NCBI RefSeq assembly: GCF_000699445.3
Contig: NC_067196.1
Location: 84,806,364-84,870,363 of the forward strand
Direction of reading: 5' to 3'
DNA length: 64,000 nt
DNA from: Schistosoma haematobium
Lineage: Eukaryota > Platyhelminthes > Trematoda > Strigeidida > Schistosomatidae
The notes under the pieces are model-generated. The model did not search any database. It was not told where the DNA came from and was given only the letters and a program-made list of their open reading frames with translations. Shown in pieces: positions 34,117-45,943 of the stretch. Numbering within the stretch: the first letter of the stretch is position 1; every line of letters begins with the position of its first letter. The position numbers were made by a program, and so were the translations under genes.

Positions 34117-34640
34117 GTTAAAAAAAAAGAAGTAAAATTTTGCATTTCACCTTGTTTTGTTTTTGTAAATTTTAAAATTATTTTAATAGAAATAAAGAAA
34201 CGAATCATTCCAATCCATTTTTTTGTTCAATTAATTTTTTTTTAATTTTTTTTATAATTTTTTAACTTTTTTATTTTTGTTGTTGTTGTTGTTGTTGTTG
34301 TTGTTTTCATTGTATATCATAATGATTTTTTAAAGAATATCTTATTTTGACAATTTCTATATCAATATTAAATGTATTTGTTTAGTTAAATGTGACATAT
34401 ATAATGGACTGAATGAATAAATGGATATGCTTACATACAGCTGAATTTGTTCATTATGGATACAGTTGATATACATGAATAATATCGATATGATGATGTT
34501 TCTCAAAAAAAAATTGATGTCAAAATAAATTGATAGATGAATTGAAGTGGATGTGTTTTTTTTTTTTTGATAGGTTGTTTAACTTTAAGTTGTAGATTGA
34601 CATTAATCAGGGAACTAATAAAAATTAAGATGGACTGAAT
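34117..34640. other. AT-rich spacer with (GTT)n
   Basis: Poly-T-rich sequence with a (GTT)n run at 34278-34304. No gene. Confidence 0.6.
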
Positions 34641-34644
34641 TGTT

Positions 34645-35575
34645 ATTTTGGTTTAGGTCGAGATTTTTTATAAGGAGTGAAGTAGTTGAGCAAGTCGATC
34701 ACTCCACTTATCTTGGAAGTCTCATCAGCCCTTGTGGTCTGGTGTGTGATGAAATCTCAGCACGGATACAGAAGGCTCGACTAGCTTTTGCCAACTTGCG
34801 TCATTTATGGCGTAGGCGAGATATCCGTCTATCAGCCAAAGGATGTGTTTACTGCACAGCAGTTCGTTCCGGCAGTGAAACATGGCCGGTAAGAGTAGAG
34901 GATATCCGTAGGACACTAGTATTTGATCATAGGTGTCTTCAAAACATTGCTCGTATATCCTGGGACCATCGAGTAAGTAACACAGTTGTCAGGACACGGG
35001 TACTAGGTAAGGATGGCAAATCAATTGATGACGTAGTGAAACTTCATCAGTTGAGATGGCTGGGACACGTGTTACGTATGCCCAACGACCGACTACCTCG
35101 ACGTGCTATGTTCAGTGGTATAGGAGTAGGTTGGAAGAAAGCTAGAGGCGGCCAAACCAAAACAATGGCACAAGTCCATGAAGTCACTGACAAGTGGACT
35201 GAGTCATGTTGGTAGGTGTATACTACCTGGTTGGGGACCACGAGATGATAGCAACCGTTGGTTAGAGAACTTGAATGACATGGCTCAAAATCGTTTGCAA
35301 TGGCGCAGATGCATCCACTCTTTGTGTTCTCCCAAATCCTAATCTTCTGAATTCTTCATGTCCCTTTCTTTTTTCCCTTTCCAAATTTATTTCACTGGAT
35401 TATACTCCTTGAATAACATCTTCAAACCACAATTTTTCTGATTACAGCTTATAATTTTACTACCTCTACCACTACGGAATTTGAATCGACCACTGCATCT
35501 CTGTGCTAATGTGGTGTGGCAACTCGAACTGATGTACGTACGTGCGAAGTTCCACGTTGTTACTGACTGACTGGA
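34645..35575 (+). mobile_element. RTE-type LINE 3' fragment, family A, copy 2 (longest)
   Basis: Frame 34640-35215 encodes [56 protein letters not shown] and [19 protein letters not shown]. An in-frame gap sits between TAVRS and GSETW, where related copies have a few extra residues. A one-base shift near 35160 moves the rest ([27 protein letters not shown]) to the next frame. The 3' UTR ends GTTACTGACTGACT. Confidence 0.88.
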
Positions 35576-35689
35576 GTTGAAAATCCTTAGCAGCATTTGC
35601 ACACAATTTTAAATGAAGTAGGCATCTATAACAAATTGTGCAGGAATATCGGGACACATCGCTAAAGACCAATAAACGTCAATCAATCC

Positions 35690-36290
35690 ACGATATTGCG
35701 AGACTATCTTTCATTGTCTTCGGTGGGTTATTGTTTCACAGCCGATACTGTTGGACTTCAATGGTCGCAGCTTTTCATTAGAACTTCGAGAATTACATCT
35801 CGAAGTCAGTCACTAGTGAGTACATGATAATTATCAGTGTATGATTGTGGGAATTATTGAGTTTTAATTGAGATCATGAACCGATCAATGTTAGATCAAC
35901 AGTGAAAACCTGGAAGCACTAGACGGTCGTTTTGTTCTAGTATGAAACTCCTCAATAGTGTACACATACGATCGTACATGCGGAATTTGAACCTAGGACC
36001 TCTATTCTCTCATGCAAACGCTTAAACTGTAAACTATTGAAGTGGAATCAAACGGTTCCGATGTCTAGCTTCAACCAATCCACTATATTGCGCGACCAAC
36101 TCAACACACCAATCTGCACAACCACACACTGATAATTATCATGTACTCACTAGTGACTAACTTTGAGATGTAATTCTCGAAGTTTTAATGAAAAGCCGTG
36201 ACCATTGGAGCTCAAATGTTTCGGATATGAGGTAGTTGTCCACTGAAGACAATCGTAGACTGTCGCCTTATGTCGTGGACTGGTTTAAGT
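35690..36290. mobile_element. Hammerhead SINE in a palindromic arrangement, diverged
   Basis: A minus-oriented SINE body (35850-36060, with tRNA-like and hammerhead remnants) is bracketed by inverted arms. The arms are 35765-35842 (TTCTCGAA complement: AACTTCGAGAATTACATC) and 36128-36205 (GATGTAATTCTCGAAG). They carry the SINE 5' extension in opposite orientations. Confidence 0.65.
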
Positions 36291-36299
36291 TTGATAGTC

Positions 36300-37286
36300 T
36301 TTTGCTATGTATCACTAATTGTGTCGTATCTTCTAAGTTTAGTCAATTTTATCCATTTCTTTAATCATTGCATTACATATTAAAGTGTAATTTTTATTGG
36401 TAAATTTATTGTAAACCGTAAATTTCTTTAAAAAAATCTTTATGTCTTACATTCAACACATTGAACTAAGCTACATTAAACATGTTTATAACAGACAATA
36501 AATGGATTAGTTCAATTGCTTAAGAATGAAATCTTGTATAGAAATTTCACATCACTATGTCTAATCCATTCACTAAATAAATAGAAAAAAATGACTGAAA
36601 GTACACTGTACAACATACCTAGTAGACATGATGAATCTTACAAATCACTTCAATATCTTCATTTATAAACTTCTTCAATAAAAAAAACCACACATATCTT
36701 GTATTCAGTGTCTAAATTTTCAATGATTTACTCGGATCCAGTTAAAGTAATAGAAAAATTGTAAGATTGTAAGTTATGTAAATTATAATTTTGATCATTT
36801 TCAATGTTCAACCCCTTTTTTAATATTTAGTATTCATATGAAAAGTTAATATATAAGTTACAAACTTCTTTTTTTTTATTGTTGTTGTTTGAATCTATCT
36901 TGGTTACTTTACGCCAAAACTGGTTATTCTTTCGTTAACAATCATTATATACATGGTATGTATTATCATCAATTGGTTACGTCAATATTCATCTTTAATG
37001 TCTGAATTTACTTTCTATGTACTGACAGATTTATCATTATTATCTAAGTGTTTATCGATTAGTAGTTGAAATCATGTTTTACCTTGTACATTTTCCTAAG
37101 CTTTCTTAGTCTAGATTCTTTTCAATTCTTTTTAACAAATATATCAAAGAAATTTTATACTAAATTCTTTAACTTACATTCTAATTTATGTTAGTTGATA
37201 TCAATATCAGAAATGTAATAAGGAACAGTTTTTTTAAAAAAAAGACATACTGACCTACTATCCTGATATTTTGTATGTTATTAATA
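36300..37286. other. AT-rich, no feature seen
   Basis: No coding frame or known repeat found. Confidence 0.55.
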
Positions 37287-37298
37287 AGTTAGTTGTGT

Positions 37299-37808
37299 GC
37301 CCCCGAATGGCCGGGTACGGCCGAGAGTGGGCAGAGTCCGATCTCTCTCTCCAAATGCTCCCACATAGCCTCTGCCAGGGAAGTCCTACTCACTACCTTC
37401 TCGTGGCGGGAGTGTTGTTTACGAAATTTAGAGGACGAAAATCGAATGCCCGACGCATTAACCAGGTTGGTAGACATGGAGAGTTCACCTAGGGGAGGTG
37501 GAAAACCCTGATTCCAAACCAATGGTGCACGTTGGCTCCAGGATCCTGAAGGAACAAGTGGCCTAAGGACCAATCGCTGATCACCGGATACTATGGGACT
37601 GCATCTCCATACGATGCTCCACTGCCTTATGGATCAGACCTTCAGGTCGAAGGCTCCGTGTGTGGCCCCCTAAGAAAACCACTTGCTTCGATTTGGGCAC
37701 CCGGGCAGTATCACAGCCCTCAGACATATCAAATGAGATTGGTGTGGCGCATATGTATTTGGTGCCTCCTTGTACCAATATCTATGTGTTAAAATAAAAT
37801 AAATAAAT
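37299..37808 (+). mobile_element. ~510-bp A-tailed retroposon (family R), copy 2, with 12-bp target duplication
   Basis: It has the same unit as 3341-3862. Here both ends are clear: AGTTAGTTGTGT lies at 37287-37298 and again at 37809-37820, right after the AATAAAATAAATAAAT tail. This proves target-primed retroposition and fixes the unit at 510 bp. Confidence 0.92.
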
Positions 37809-37869
37809 AGTTAGTTGTGTTGAAATGAAATGATTTGAACTATAAGCTTTAACTGTATCGACTGAAAAG

Positions 37870-38475
37870 TTATTTACTTATGCATTTTACACGTTATCGA
37901 GGAACATAGGCCACTCATTAACACTCTTCATTCAACTGTGTCCTGGGAAATCCTTTCCAGTTGCCATTCATCCTTTACATATCTGCTTCCAATTCTCAAC
38001 TCAGTGCGTTCTTCGACCCTCGACTTTTTGTATCCCTTCACGATTCCATGTAAGCGCTTTCCATGTAATGCAATTTGATGATTTCCTCAATGTGTGTCCT
38101 ATCCACATACAAACGTCTTTTCCTAATTTCTTCAGCTGAAAGCTGATTTATTCTCTCCCACAGTAGCTTCTTGCTGATGATAATCAGCCAATGGACATTG
38201 CTTATCTTGTGTAGACAATTGTTTATAAATACTTGTACACTTTTGATGATGGTTGTAGTGGTTAACAAGGTTTTAGATCCACACAGTAGAACTGTATTGA
38301 CGCTCGTATTGAAGATTCTCACTTTGGTGTTAGTTGACAGTTGTTTTGAGTTCCATATGTTTTTCAATTTTAAAAATGCTGTCGTTGCTTTGTCGATCCT
38401 TGCCTTTACATCTGCATCAGATCTTATTTGTTTATCGATGATGACTAAATAAGTGCTTTCTCTGAATTCCATTGA
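37870..38475 (-). mobile_element. RTE-type LINE family B, diverged fragment
   Basis: Minus strand encodes ADVKARIDKATTAFLKLKN, IWNSKQLSTNTKVRIFNTSV, IKSVQVFINNCLHKI and [18 protein letters not shown], with frame breaks. It is less similar to copies 3 and 4 than those are to each other. Confidence 0.75.
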
Positions 38476-38789
38476 ACATCAATATTCTTAGTAAACGCAA
38501 TTTAAAAGTGTTTGAATATATAACATTTCATCATTATCAACTATAAACATTTGATTTAGATATTAAATTGCTTGACACTACCGAAACAAAAAGGATATTT
38601 TAAATTTGGTATGTCATCAAGCACCATGTTAGTAGGTATGTTGAACTAAGTTTTTCACGTTAATTTTATAAAATTGATTCAGTCAACAAATCTGAACTTC
38701 CTTTATGGAGAATTCTCAGTGAATAAGGTGGTAAGAGAAACGGGGAAATACAGGCGTACTGACGAAAGTTATCAATATACTTGATACAA

Positions 38790-38868
38790 TTAGGTATTCT
38801 CAATAGTTGAGATCGTGAGTCAATCGAAGCTAGACCACCATGGAACACCTAGAAGCACTGGATGGTAT
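38790..38868 (-). mobile_element. Hammerhead SINE 3' fragment
   Basis: AATAGTTGAGATCGTGAGTC ... GAAGCACTGGATGG; truncated just before the ribozyme core. Confidence 0.7.
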
Positions 38869-39164
38869 TTTTTAGGAAATCTTTAGATTTTCATCACAGT
38901 TATAAGAACATTCGGTCAAATCTAAGCCATTCAATGTCATTAAAAAAAGTGATTAGATTTAAAAAGAAAAAAGTCATCAATTCTTAGTTGACAAACATGT
39001 GCAATGTGAACAAATGGACAGTAACTCTTGTTTTTTCTGCGTAAATTCAAATTATTTATACAGAACAAATACACTCTCATTCAAACATTTAGCAAGAACA
39101 AAAAATATTCAGAAGAAATGTTTTCATTTTTCAAATAGTTCGTATTTATGAATGTCAGGTCTTA

Positions 39165-39936
39165 CTTACTTACTTACATACGCCTGTTACTTCTCATGAA
39201 AAAGCATAGACCGCTCACCAGCATTCTCCATCCAACCCTGTCCTGAGCAACACTTTCCAGCTCCTCCCAGTTGTTATTCATCTTTTTCATATCTGCTTCT
39301 ATTTCTCGACGTAATGTGTTCTTTGGCCTTCCTCTTTTCCGCTTCCCTTCAGGATTCCAAGTTAGGGCTTGTCTCTTGATGTATGTAATATATGTCCTAT
39401 CCATTTCCATCGTCTTTTCCTAATTTCTTCTTAAGCTAGAAGTTGGTTTGTTCTCTCCCACAGAAGAATGTTGCTGATGGTATACGGTCAATGGATGTTG
39501 AGTATCTTGCGTAGATAGCTATTTATAAATACTTGTAACTTCTTGATGGTGGTTGTTGTAGTTCTCCAAGTTTAAGCTCCGTACAGTAGAGCTGACTGTC
39601 TTGACGTTCGTATTGAAGATTCTAACTTTGATATTGGTTGAAAGTTGTTTTGAGTTCCATATGTTCTTGAATTGTAGGAATGTGACCCTTACTTTGCGAA
39701 TCCTCGCCTTTACGTCTGCATCTGAACCTCCTTGTTCATCGATGATGCTCCCAAGGTATGTGAAGGATTCTACATCTTCCAGAGTTTCGCCATCAAGAGT
39801 GATTGGATTGCTGTTTTCCGTTTTGAATTTGAGGACCTTGGTTTTCCCTTTCTGTATGCTGAGGTCTACTGATGCAGAGACTGCTGCTACACTGGCTGTG
39901 TTTATCTGCATTTGTTCATGTGTATGCGAAAGGAAT
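39165..39936 (-). mobile_element. RTE-type LINE family B, copy 4, with target duplication
   Basis: Almost identical to 33260-34020, including the same frame breaks. It diverges at 39927, where it is 5'-truncated. GGTCTTA flanks at 39158-39164 and 39937-39943, and a (TAAG)n tail is present. The different truncation point shows a separate insertion, not a local segmental duplication. Confidence 0.83.
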
Positions 39937-40077
39937 GGTCTTAGTCATGGTTATATTGTCCATATAAAAATAAGTCTACTTAAATATTGAAATTTCTTTC
40001 ATTTATGCTTTCTTACATAATATTAATATTTACCTTTTTATTTTTACATAACTTTATTACATTTAATTCTCTAACTA

Positions 40078-40290
40078 CATATCCAGTGGTTTATAGTTTA
40101 GGCGTTCGCTCACGAGACCGATATGTCCTGGGTTAAAATCCCGTGGGCGGGATCGTAAATGCGCACTTCTGAGGGGTCCCACCATAGGATGAAACAGCCG
40201 TCCAGTGCTTTCAGGTTTTCAGTGGTGGTCTAACATCAATCTGTTCATGATCTCAATCAAAAACCTAATATTCTCTACAACCCCATACTG
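40078..40290 (+). mobile_element. Hammerhead SINE, plus copy
   Basis: tRNA-like part (GTCCTGGGTTAAAATCCCG), core CTGAGGG (40169-40175), GTCC/GGAT stem, GAAAC (40191-40195). The A-to-G change at the last core base should disable cleavage. Confidence 0.75.
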
Positions 40291-40469
40291 ATATTCCAAT
40301 TTACTCATTTATTAATTTAGACCTTTGAATATTTGTTACTTTCTCTACTCCATCTTCTAATTTTTCGTGTTAAACATTCGCACTTATTCACATTTGTAAA
40401 ATTATTAACTACCATACCACTATCCAACTGTTATATCTCATTATTTATTGGTAAACACACTAATTCTGA

Positions 40470-40735
40470 AGGATTTGTGGAGATTGTAGTAATTTTTTAA
40501 TAGTTGAATTCATGAATCAATCTAAGCTAGATAATCATTGAAAATCTGGAAGCACTAGAAGGCCTTTTTCATTCTAATATGGGACTCCTCAGCAGTGCGC
40601 ATCCATTATCCCTAACGCCAGTTTCGAATCTTTGATGCCCTCTACTAAGGAGCTTTATACTAAAACGAAACGACCTTCCAGTGCTTACAGGTTTCCAATG
40701 GTGGTCTAGCTAAGATCAACTCATTAATTCAAATA
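40470..40735. mobile_element. Hammerhead SINE head-to-head pair
   Basis: A minus-oriented copy (40470-40645, with GACTCCTCAGCAGTGCGCATCC) abuts a plus-oriented piece (about 40650-40735) that starts inside the ribozyme (ACGAAACGACC) and continues CCAGTGCTTACAGG. Both tails point outward. Confidence 0.75.
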
Positions 40736-41213
40736 TTTCTTCGCTTTATTGTTCTTCTTATTGAAATAAAGTCGAAACAAAGGATATATGAAATGGAAAT
40801 TTGCGAACTGACTAAGAGCTACAGTAAAATTACTTGTAAATCGACACATGATAGATAGATATATGGATAATTATATTTCAAACAGATTAAGGTTATACCA
40901 GACAATATATGGTCTATTTACCAGAGTAAATTCTATAACTTAAACTTATATATGTAATATATTATACTAAATACGTTACACAATCACTTTATTTCATTCT
41001 ATACTGTTTATGTATATAAACTGATCGGTTTTACAATGTATTCCGGTATATTCAATAACTTGAGGGTAAAGTAATTCATTATTAAATAATTACACATAAT
41101 TGATGTAATCAAATATATTTAGCATTTATATCCATTAATAATTAACTAAATAAAGTTTATACTATTGGGTTACTTTATTTTAAAGATCAAATGAATTCAG
41201 TAGACTAAATAAA

Positions 41214-41615
41214 ATCTCCACAAAACCCCTTCTGATAATAATAATCACCTGCTCACTAGTGACTGAATTCAAGTGACACTCCTGGAGTTCTAGTGAGAAG
41301 CCGTAACCAATGTAATTCAACCAGGTCTGTTGTGAGATATCAGCTCACTGAAGACAATGGTGACGGTGGCAAGATTTCGTGGGTGGTTTGAAGTTAGACA
41401 TAAACACCGTTGGATATCTGCCGGCTCAGTGGTATAGTGGTTAAGCGCCCTCGTATGAGACTGATAGATCCTGGGTTTGAATCTCACAGGGGGGCGGGAT
41501 CGTGGATGCGCACTGCTGAGGAGTCCCGCAATAAGACGAAACGGCCGCCCAGTGTTTCCAGGTTTTCCATGTTGGTCTAGCTTCAATTGACTCATGGTTT
41601 CAACTATTAAATAAA
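41214..41615 (+). mobile_element. Hammerhead SINE, full-length plus copy preceded by a SINE tail
   Basis: 41214-41232 is a SINE 3' end (AATCTCCACAAAACCCCTT). It is followed by a full unit: 5' extension, GGCTCAGTGGTATAGTGG (box A), CTGGGTTTGAATC (box B), hammerhead 41516-41546, and 3' body to 41615. It may be a collapsed tandem dimer. Confidence 0.82.
41516..41546 (+). ncRNA. Hammerhead ribozyme core (catalytic half)
   Basis: CTGAGGA, GTCC/AGAC stem II with loop CGCAATA, GAAAC, then GGCC. The upstream strand GCACTG could pair with a CAGTGC following a cleavage site. Here the downstream site reads GCC instead of GTC. Confidence 0.6.
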
Positions 41616-41689
41616 ATCGGTTGAAAACTTTAGTCTATACAAATTATTACATAAGAAGCAATATGTAAATTTGTAAATCCTCTATCAGT

Positions 41690-41841
41690 TGTCTCAAACT
41701 TCATCTTTCCTTCAATGTCATAGCAACTACTCACTGTTCCCGTTCTCTTTGATTCGATCCTTTCAACCTTCTGCTGCCCGACATTCCACTTCTGATTGGT
41801 ACCATACAATACTTATGTCTACGTAAGTAGTATGCACCATA
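41690..41841 (-). mobile_element. Solo LTR-like element (family L), partial copy
   Basis: Minus strand TATGGTGCATACTACTTACG with hairpin CTTACGTAGACATAAG, and a GCAGCAGAAGG-like middle; 3' part missing. Confidence 0.55.
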
Positions 41842-41849
41842 TCAATGAT

Positions 41850-42750
41850 TTACCATGTTCTACTTATCGATGTAGTAAACATTAAAATAATTTAAGTAAA
41901 CTACAATAATCCTTGAAAACTTGTCAGTGAAAATGCTTGATACTGACCAAACTGAAAGTTACCAAAAAGAGGTTTTAATCTAAAGAATTGATTGCCTTAA
42001 GTGAAAAACTAGTTTGATCAATAGATAGGTTTAAACTTATTCTACACTGGTAAAGTTTTAATTTTGAGCCAATTTACATCAGATTTCAGATTCTTTCTAA
42101 TTATGTTTCATTTTAAAAATCAATTAACAGTAACATTACACAATCTGTGAGAATAGCCTACGGGCGAACCCGAGGAAGCTCTAAGAAGCTCAGAAAGAGC
42201 CGTAGATACTCCATTCAATCATCTTTTGGAAGAATATTCCAGGATCTCTACGTGTAGTTCTTTACCGGACGAAATAACTGTCCAGAATTTTCAGTGATAG
42301 TCTAACTAAGATTAGTTTGTGATCCAGATTACGTAGTTGATACCTTATCTCAAAATGACTTAAAGATTATGATCATGCGTCCTTCACATAATTCTTTCTA
42401 ATTAAAAATCTCAGTAAACTGAGAACTACATAAGTTTAGCCAATTTATCTACAACCCGTTTTCTTCAAATTACTGATCCCATATCTGTCATAGGTTTTGA
42501 ATTGATATCACCTACTAACCTATTGTAAATCCTATAGTAGTGTATACTTATTTCAAAGTTATTATTCAGCTGTATATGCTTAAAAACTTCCGGTCCCATG
42601 TTATCATTCCAATACTGACTCGAAATCTGTCGGAGCATGATTTTAAGTTAAGTCATTTATTAATATAATATAATTATCACTCTTTAGAGTTGAAAGCAAA
42701 TGATGATAAATTCTATCCAATTACTGTATTGATATTATGCTTCGAGGATT
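41850..42750. other. No gene seen
   Basis: AT-rich. 42150-42300 has a GC-richer patch (GGGCGAACCCGAGGAAGCTC) of unknown origin. Confidence 0.5.
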
Positions 42751-42756
42751 ATTGTT

Positions 42757-43135
42757 ATATTCTAGTGAAGATTAAATTACGAATAATTTCCGAGAACGAT
42801 TAATGGACTTATATTGTATATATATAGTATAACTATTCAGTAACTAGATTATACATATCTATATTCCCCTTATTATAAGCTTCATTTTGACCTATAGATT
42901 ATTATTGTACGACTTACTGTTCTTAAGTTAGCTTCAGTTTATTGATTACTGTTTCCCACGTTCAAAGCCACTTTTGGCTTTATTTTGTATGAATGTTATT
43001 TCTCATTTCAATGTGCGATGCGATCTGTTTGGCTGGTATATAAACCAAGTATGTCTTAAATGAATGTTTTGCATAATGGAAGCTGTTATTGGTGTTCTGA
43101 AATCAACTGGACGGGTTAGGGGAACAAAAAACCAA
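42757..43135 (+). repeat. Dispersed repeat E, copy 1 (LTR-like)
   Basis: Aligns with 52075-52460 in order: TTTTGACCTATAGATTATTAT, GATTACTGTTTCCCACGTTC, ATTTTGTATGAATGTTATTTC, GATCTGTTTGGCTGGTATAT, TTGGTGTTCTGAAATCAACTGG. A TATA-like GGTATATAAACC and nearby AAATGAATG suggest an LTR. Diverged, no internal ORF. Confidence 0.55.
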
Positions 43136-43257
43136 TAAAGACGCTAGCCTGATCAGATCGGTCGAACGTCATTGGTTTACCACAGTACAAGAGTGAATAA
43201 GTCGTACTTCGATTGGCGAATAAATTAAGTGATAACAGGCTTGATTTAAAGTCACAA

Positions 43258-43312
43258 ATTGGTGACGGGAACGTGATTCGAACCCACGCAGGGAAACCCC
43301 GGTGGATTAGAT
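43258..43312 (-). repeat. tRNA-Ser-like 3' half (pseudogene or SINE head)
   Basis: Minus strand AATCCACCGGGGTTTCCCTG resembles a serine-type variable arm, followed by GTGGGTTCGAATCACG (T-arm) and GTCACCA. The 5' half of a tRNA is absent. Confidence 0.5.
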
Positions 43313-43404
43313 TCAATTTATGCATATATAATTTTTGACAGAGAGTTCATTTGTATTCTGAACTTATCATAGATACTATTTAAAATTGATTAAATCAATA
43401 TATA

Positions 43405-44228
43405 TACTTACTTACGCCTGTTACTCCCAATCGAGCATAGGCCGCCAAACAGCATTCTCCAACACACTCTGTCCCACTCTCCATTCCTTTCCACTTCTAT
43501 ACAATTTTTGTTCATTCTTATTTATGTCACCATTTCTCGAAATAATGTGTTCTTCGGTCTTCCTCTACTCCCCCATTGGCCTTGAAGGATTCCATGTGAG
43601 GGCTTGCCCTGTGATGCAGTTCGGTGCTTTGCTCAATGTGTGTTCTATCCACTCCCAGTGCTTTTTCCTGATTTAGTACTCCCCTGGGATATGGTTTGTT
43701 CTCTCCAACAGTTCGTTGTTGCTAATAGTGTCCGGCCAACGAATCCGAAGTATTTTGTGTAGACAACTGTTAATAAACACTTGTATCTTCTGGATGATGT
43801 CTTTCATAGTTCTCCAAGTTTCCACAACATACAGTAGAACTGTGTTGACATTTGTATTGAGAATTGTGACCTCGGTGTTGGTTTGTGGACAATTGTTTTG
43901 AGTTCCAGATGTTGTTCAATTGTAGATACGCTACTCTTGCTTTGCCGATCTGAGTCTTCACATGTGCATCATATCCACCGTGTTCATCAATGATGCTGCC
44001 CAAATATGTAAAGGTTTTTACATCTTCCAAATCTTCTCCGTCAATTGTGATTGGATTGGTGCATGCTGTGCTGTGTCGGAGGTTCTTGCTTTTCTCTTTG
44101 TGTATGTTGAGACTTACTGCTACTGAGGCTGCTGCTGCTACACTGGTTGTCTTCTCCTTTATTTGTTGTTGTGTGTGCGATAGAAGAGCCAGATCATCTG
44201 CGAAGTCTAGATCGAAATCAATATATAT
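43405..44228 (-). mobile_element. RTE-type LINE family C, copy 1
   Basis: Minus strand encodes FADDLALLSHTQQQIKE, GEDLEDVKTFTYLGSIIDEH, IGKARVAYLQLNNIWNSKQL, then breaks frame at TCCACAAACCAACACC. The end part reads [12 protein letters not shown] text and GVTGVSKY-like tail at 43405-43430. It is highly similar to the plus-strand copy at 57070-57985, including the same frame break. Confidence 0.85.
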
Positions 44229-44499
44229 ATAGGAAGAGAGAGAGCTTAGTGGGTTTGTTTATTTTAATCCCAAATTAATCCACATGGTAATAACTTTACA
44301 TGAATCATTTATATAAACATAAATAGTTAGAATAAATAAATCATTAAAGATTGTTTAAATATTCCTTTAATTACATTTATTAGATAAACGATTCTTTGAT
44401 TTAAATTAGAGTGCAAATAATAGAATTTTATATAAATCTATTTAGTAATTTATTCTATACAATTATGTAATCATTAAGATAAAGTTTGACTATTTAATA

Positions 44500-45645
44500 A
44501 GTAACCTTTTTTATGAAGTAAAACAAAATTCCCTTTTTCAATGAAATCATTTACTTCAGCTGTATCTTCGCATATAGAGTTATATATGAAAAATATAGGT
44601 CTATAGAAGGATAGAAACCGTTACATCACAAAAATGAATTCGAGACTAAATAACCAAAGAGGTTACATACTAATCAAGGGGTAAGGAAGAAACTTTGACA
44701 AACTTTCATCAGAATTAGATATCCACCTAGATTTTATCTATTGTAACTTAACACTTAGACTTCATCATAAAAAACCATCGACAGTACAAAAGAAAACTTT
44801 GTTTATGAATATGGAATTTAAAAAAACATGTCTGCTGAAATCTTAAATAAATGGATTTCACAATCGTTGAATAAAATATGGTATATAGCTAAGCTCCAAA
44901 TTGTTTACTCAAGGCAGCCTACCATTCTAGGATGTGTTAAAGATAAACTTCCGCTTTAGGCCACATCAATATTTATCAATAAATTTACTTGCTCATGTGG
45001 GGCAAGTTACATAGGCTGCACAAAGCGAACTATTCGGCTTGGCTTTCAAAAAGAGAATGTAAAACAACTACTAGTTCTATACAAGAGCATTTAATTAATT
45101 GTGGACATATCGCACCAAAAGATTCTTCTTTTAAAATAATCTACAGAGTCAAAGGAATTGGATCGAAGGGGTGTTGAATCAATATTTTATGCACTGCTGA
45201 GGCATTGAAAATCCACGAACTCAAGCCTGAACATTGCGTGCAGAAACGATTCATCCGACCTCTCATCCTTTCATAGCCTTAATTCTCTTAATGGGTATGA
45301 TTATGGGTTTTTCTTGCACCTTCATTGGATTATTATTGAATTTTTATATTATCGTCTTGCAATTTTAAACTCTATTATTATGACCTTAGTGTTTGTCGTC
45401 TTTCTTCATATCTATCAACTAATATCAGACCCATAAATTATTTTCTTCCTTACCCTTTGATTATTACGTAACCTCATTTGTTATTTAGTCTCGAATCCAT
45501 TTTTTTGATGCCATAGTTTCTATCCTCCTATAGACCTATATTTTCCATAAATAAGTATATATACAAATGTACAGCTTAAGTAAATAATTTCGTCGATGAG
45601 AAAATTTTCTTGGTTGAATTCTCCTTTTTCTCATTCAGTGACAAT
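44500..45645 (+). mobile_element. Penelope-like element relic with inverted terminal blocks
   Basis: The GIY-YIG part at 44980-45290 reads FTCSCGASYIGCTKRTIRLG, SIQEHLINCGHIAP, FKIIYRVKGIGSKG, and, after a stop, ILCTAEALKIHELKPE and QKRFIRPLIL. Left block 44560-44690 (AAAATATAGGTCTATAGAAGG, CGAGACTAAATAACC) is the inverse of 45470-45560 (CTCCTATAGACCTATATTTT, GTTATTTAGTCTCGAA). RT core is absent. Confidence 0.8.
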
Positions 45646-45943
45646 ATGGGTTATTTTAATTATCTAAAACAAAAGTGATATACATTTGAAGAAAATCTGT
45701 ATTGTGTTATTATTGTATATATTTGCTGTTTCTTTTTAAAAGCCCATATGGATCATAAGTTGCTAAGTATTAGATTTGAGTCCGAGTATAATCATCCGTA
45801 ATAAAATGTAGTTAGATTTAGTTGATAAGTCATTGTATAGAATGAAATGTACTAAATGAAGTTAAAGAAGGTGATAAAATGTTTAATAAGATAGATGTGT
45901 ATTGTTTAACACTCAAAATTATTCGTATTCACATATCATATCT

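Noticed and set aside
33618..34208. 196-codon ORF as a host gene
   Set aside because: It is the RTE RT C-terminal region with FADD and TYLGS motifs, truncated and flanked by a target duplication.
35047..35241. 64-codon minus-strand ORF ([13 protein letters not shown]...), repeated at 6696-6890 and 53193-53387
   Set aside because: It is antisense to the RTE RT C-terminus and recurs only because the LINE recurs; the sense frame explains the conservation.
43258..43312. Functional tRNA-Ser gene
   Set aside because: Only the variable arm, T-arm and 3' end are present; no D-arm or anticodon arm.
45595..45640. Possible hammerhead (CTCATCGACGAAAT on minus) at the end of the 44500-45645 element
   Set aside because: The GACGAAA part is suggestive but no CTGANGA core precedes it at a workable distance.
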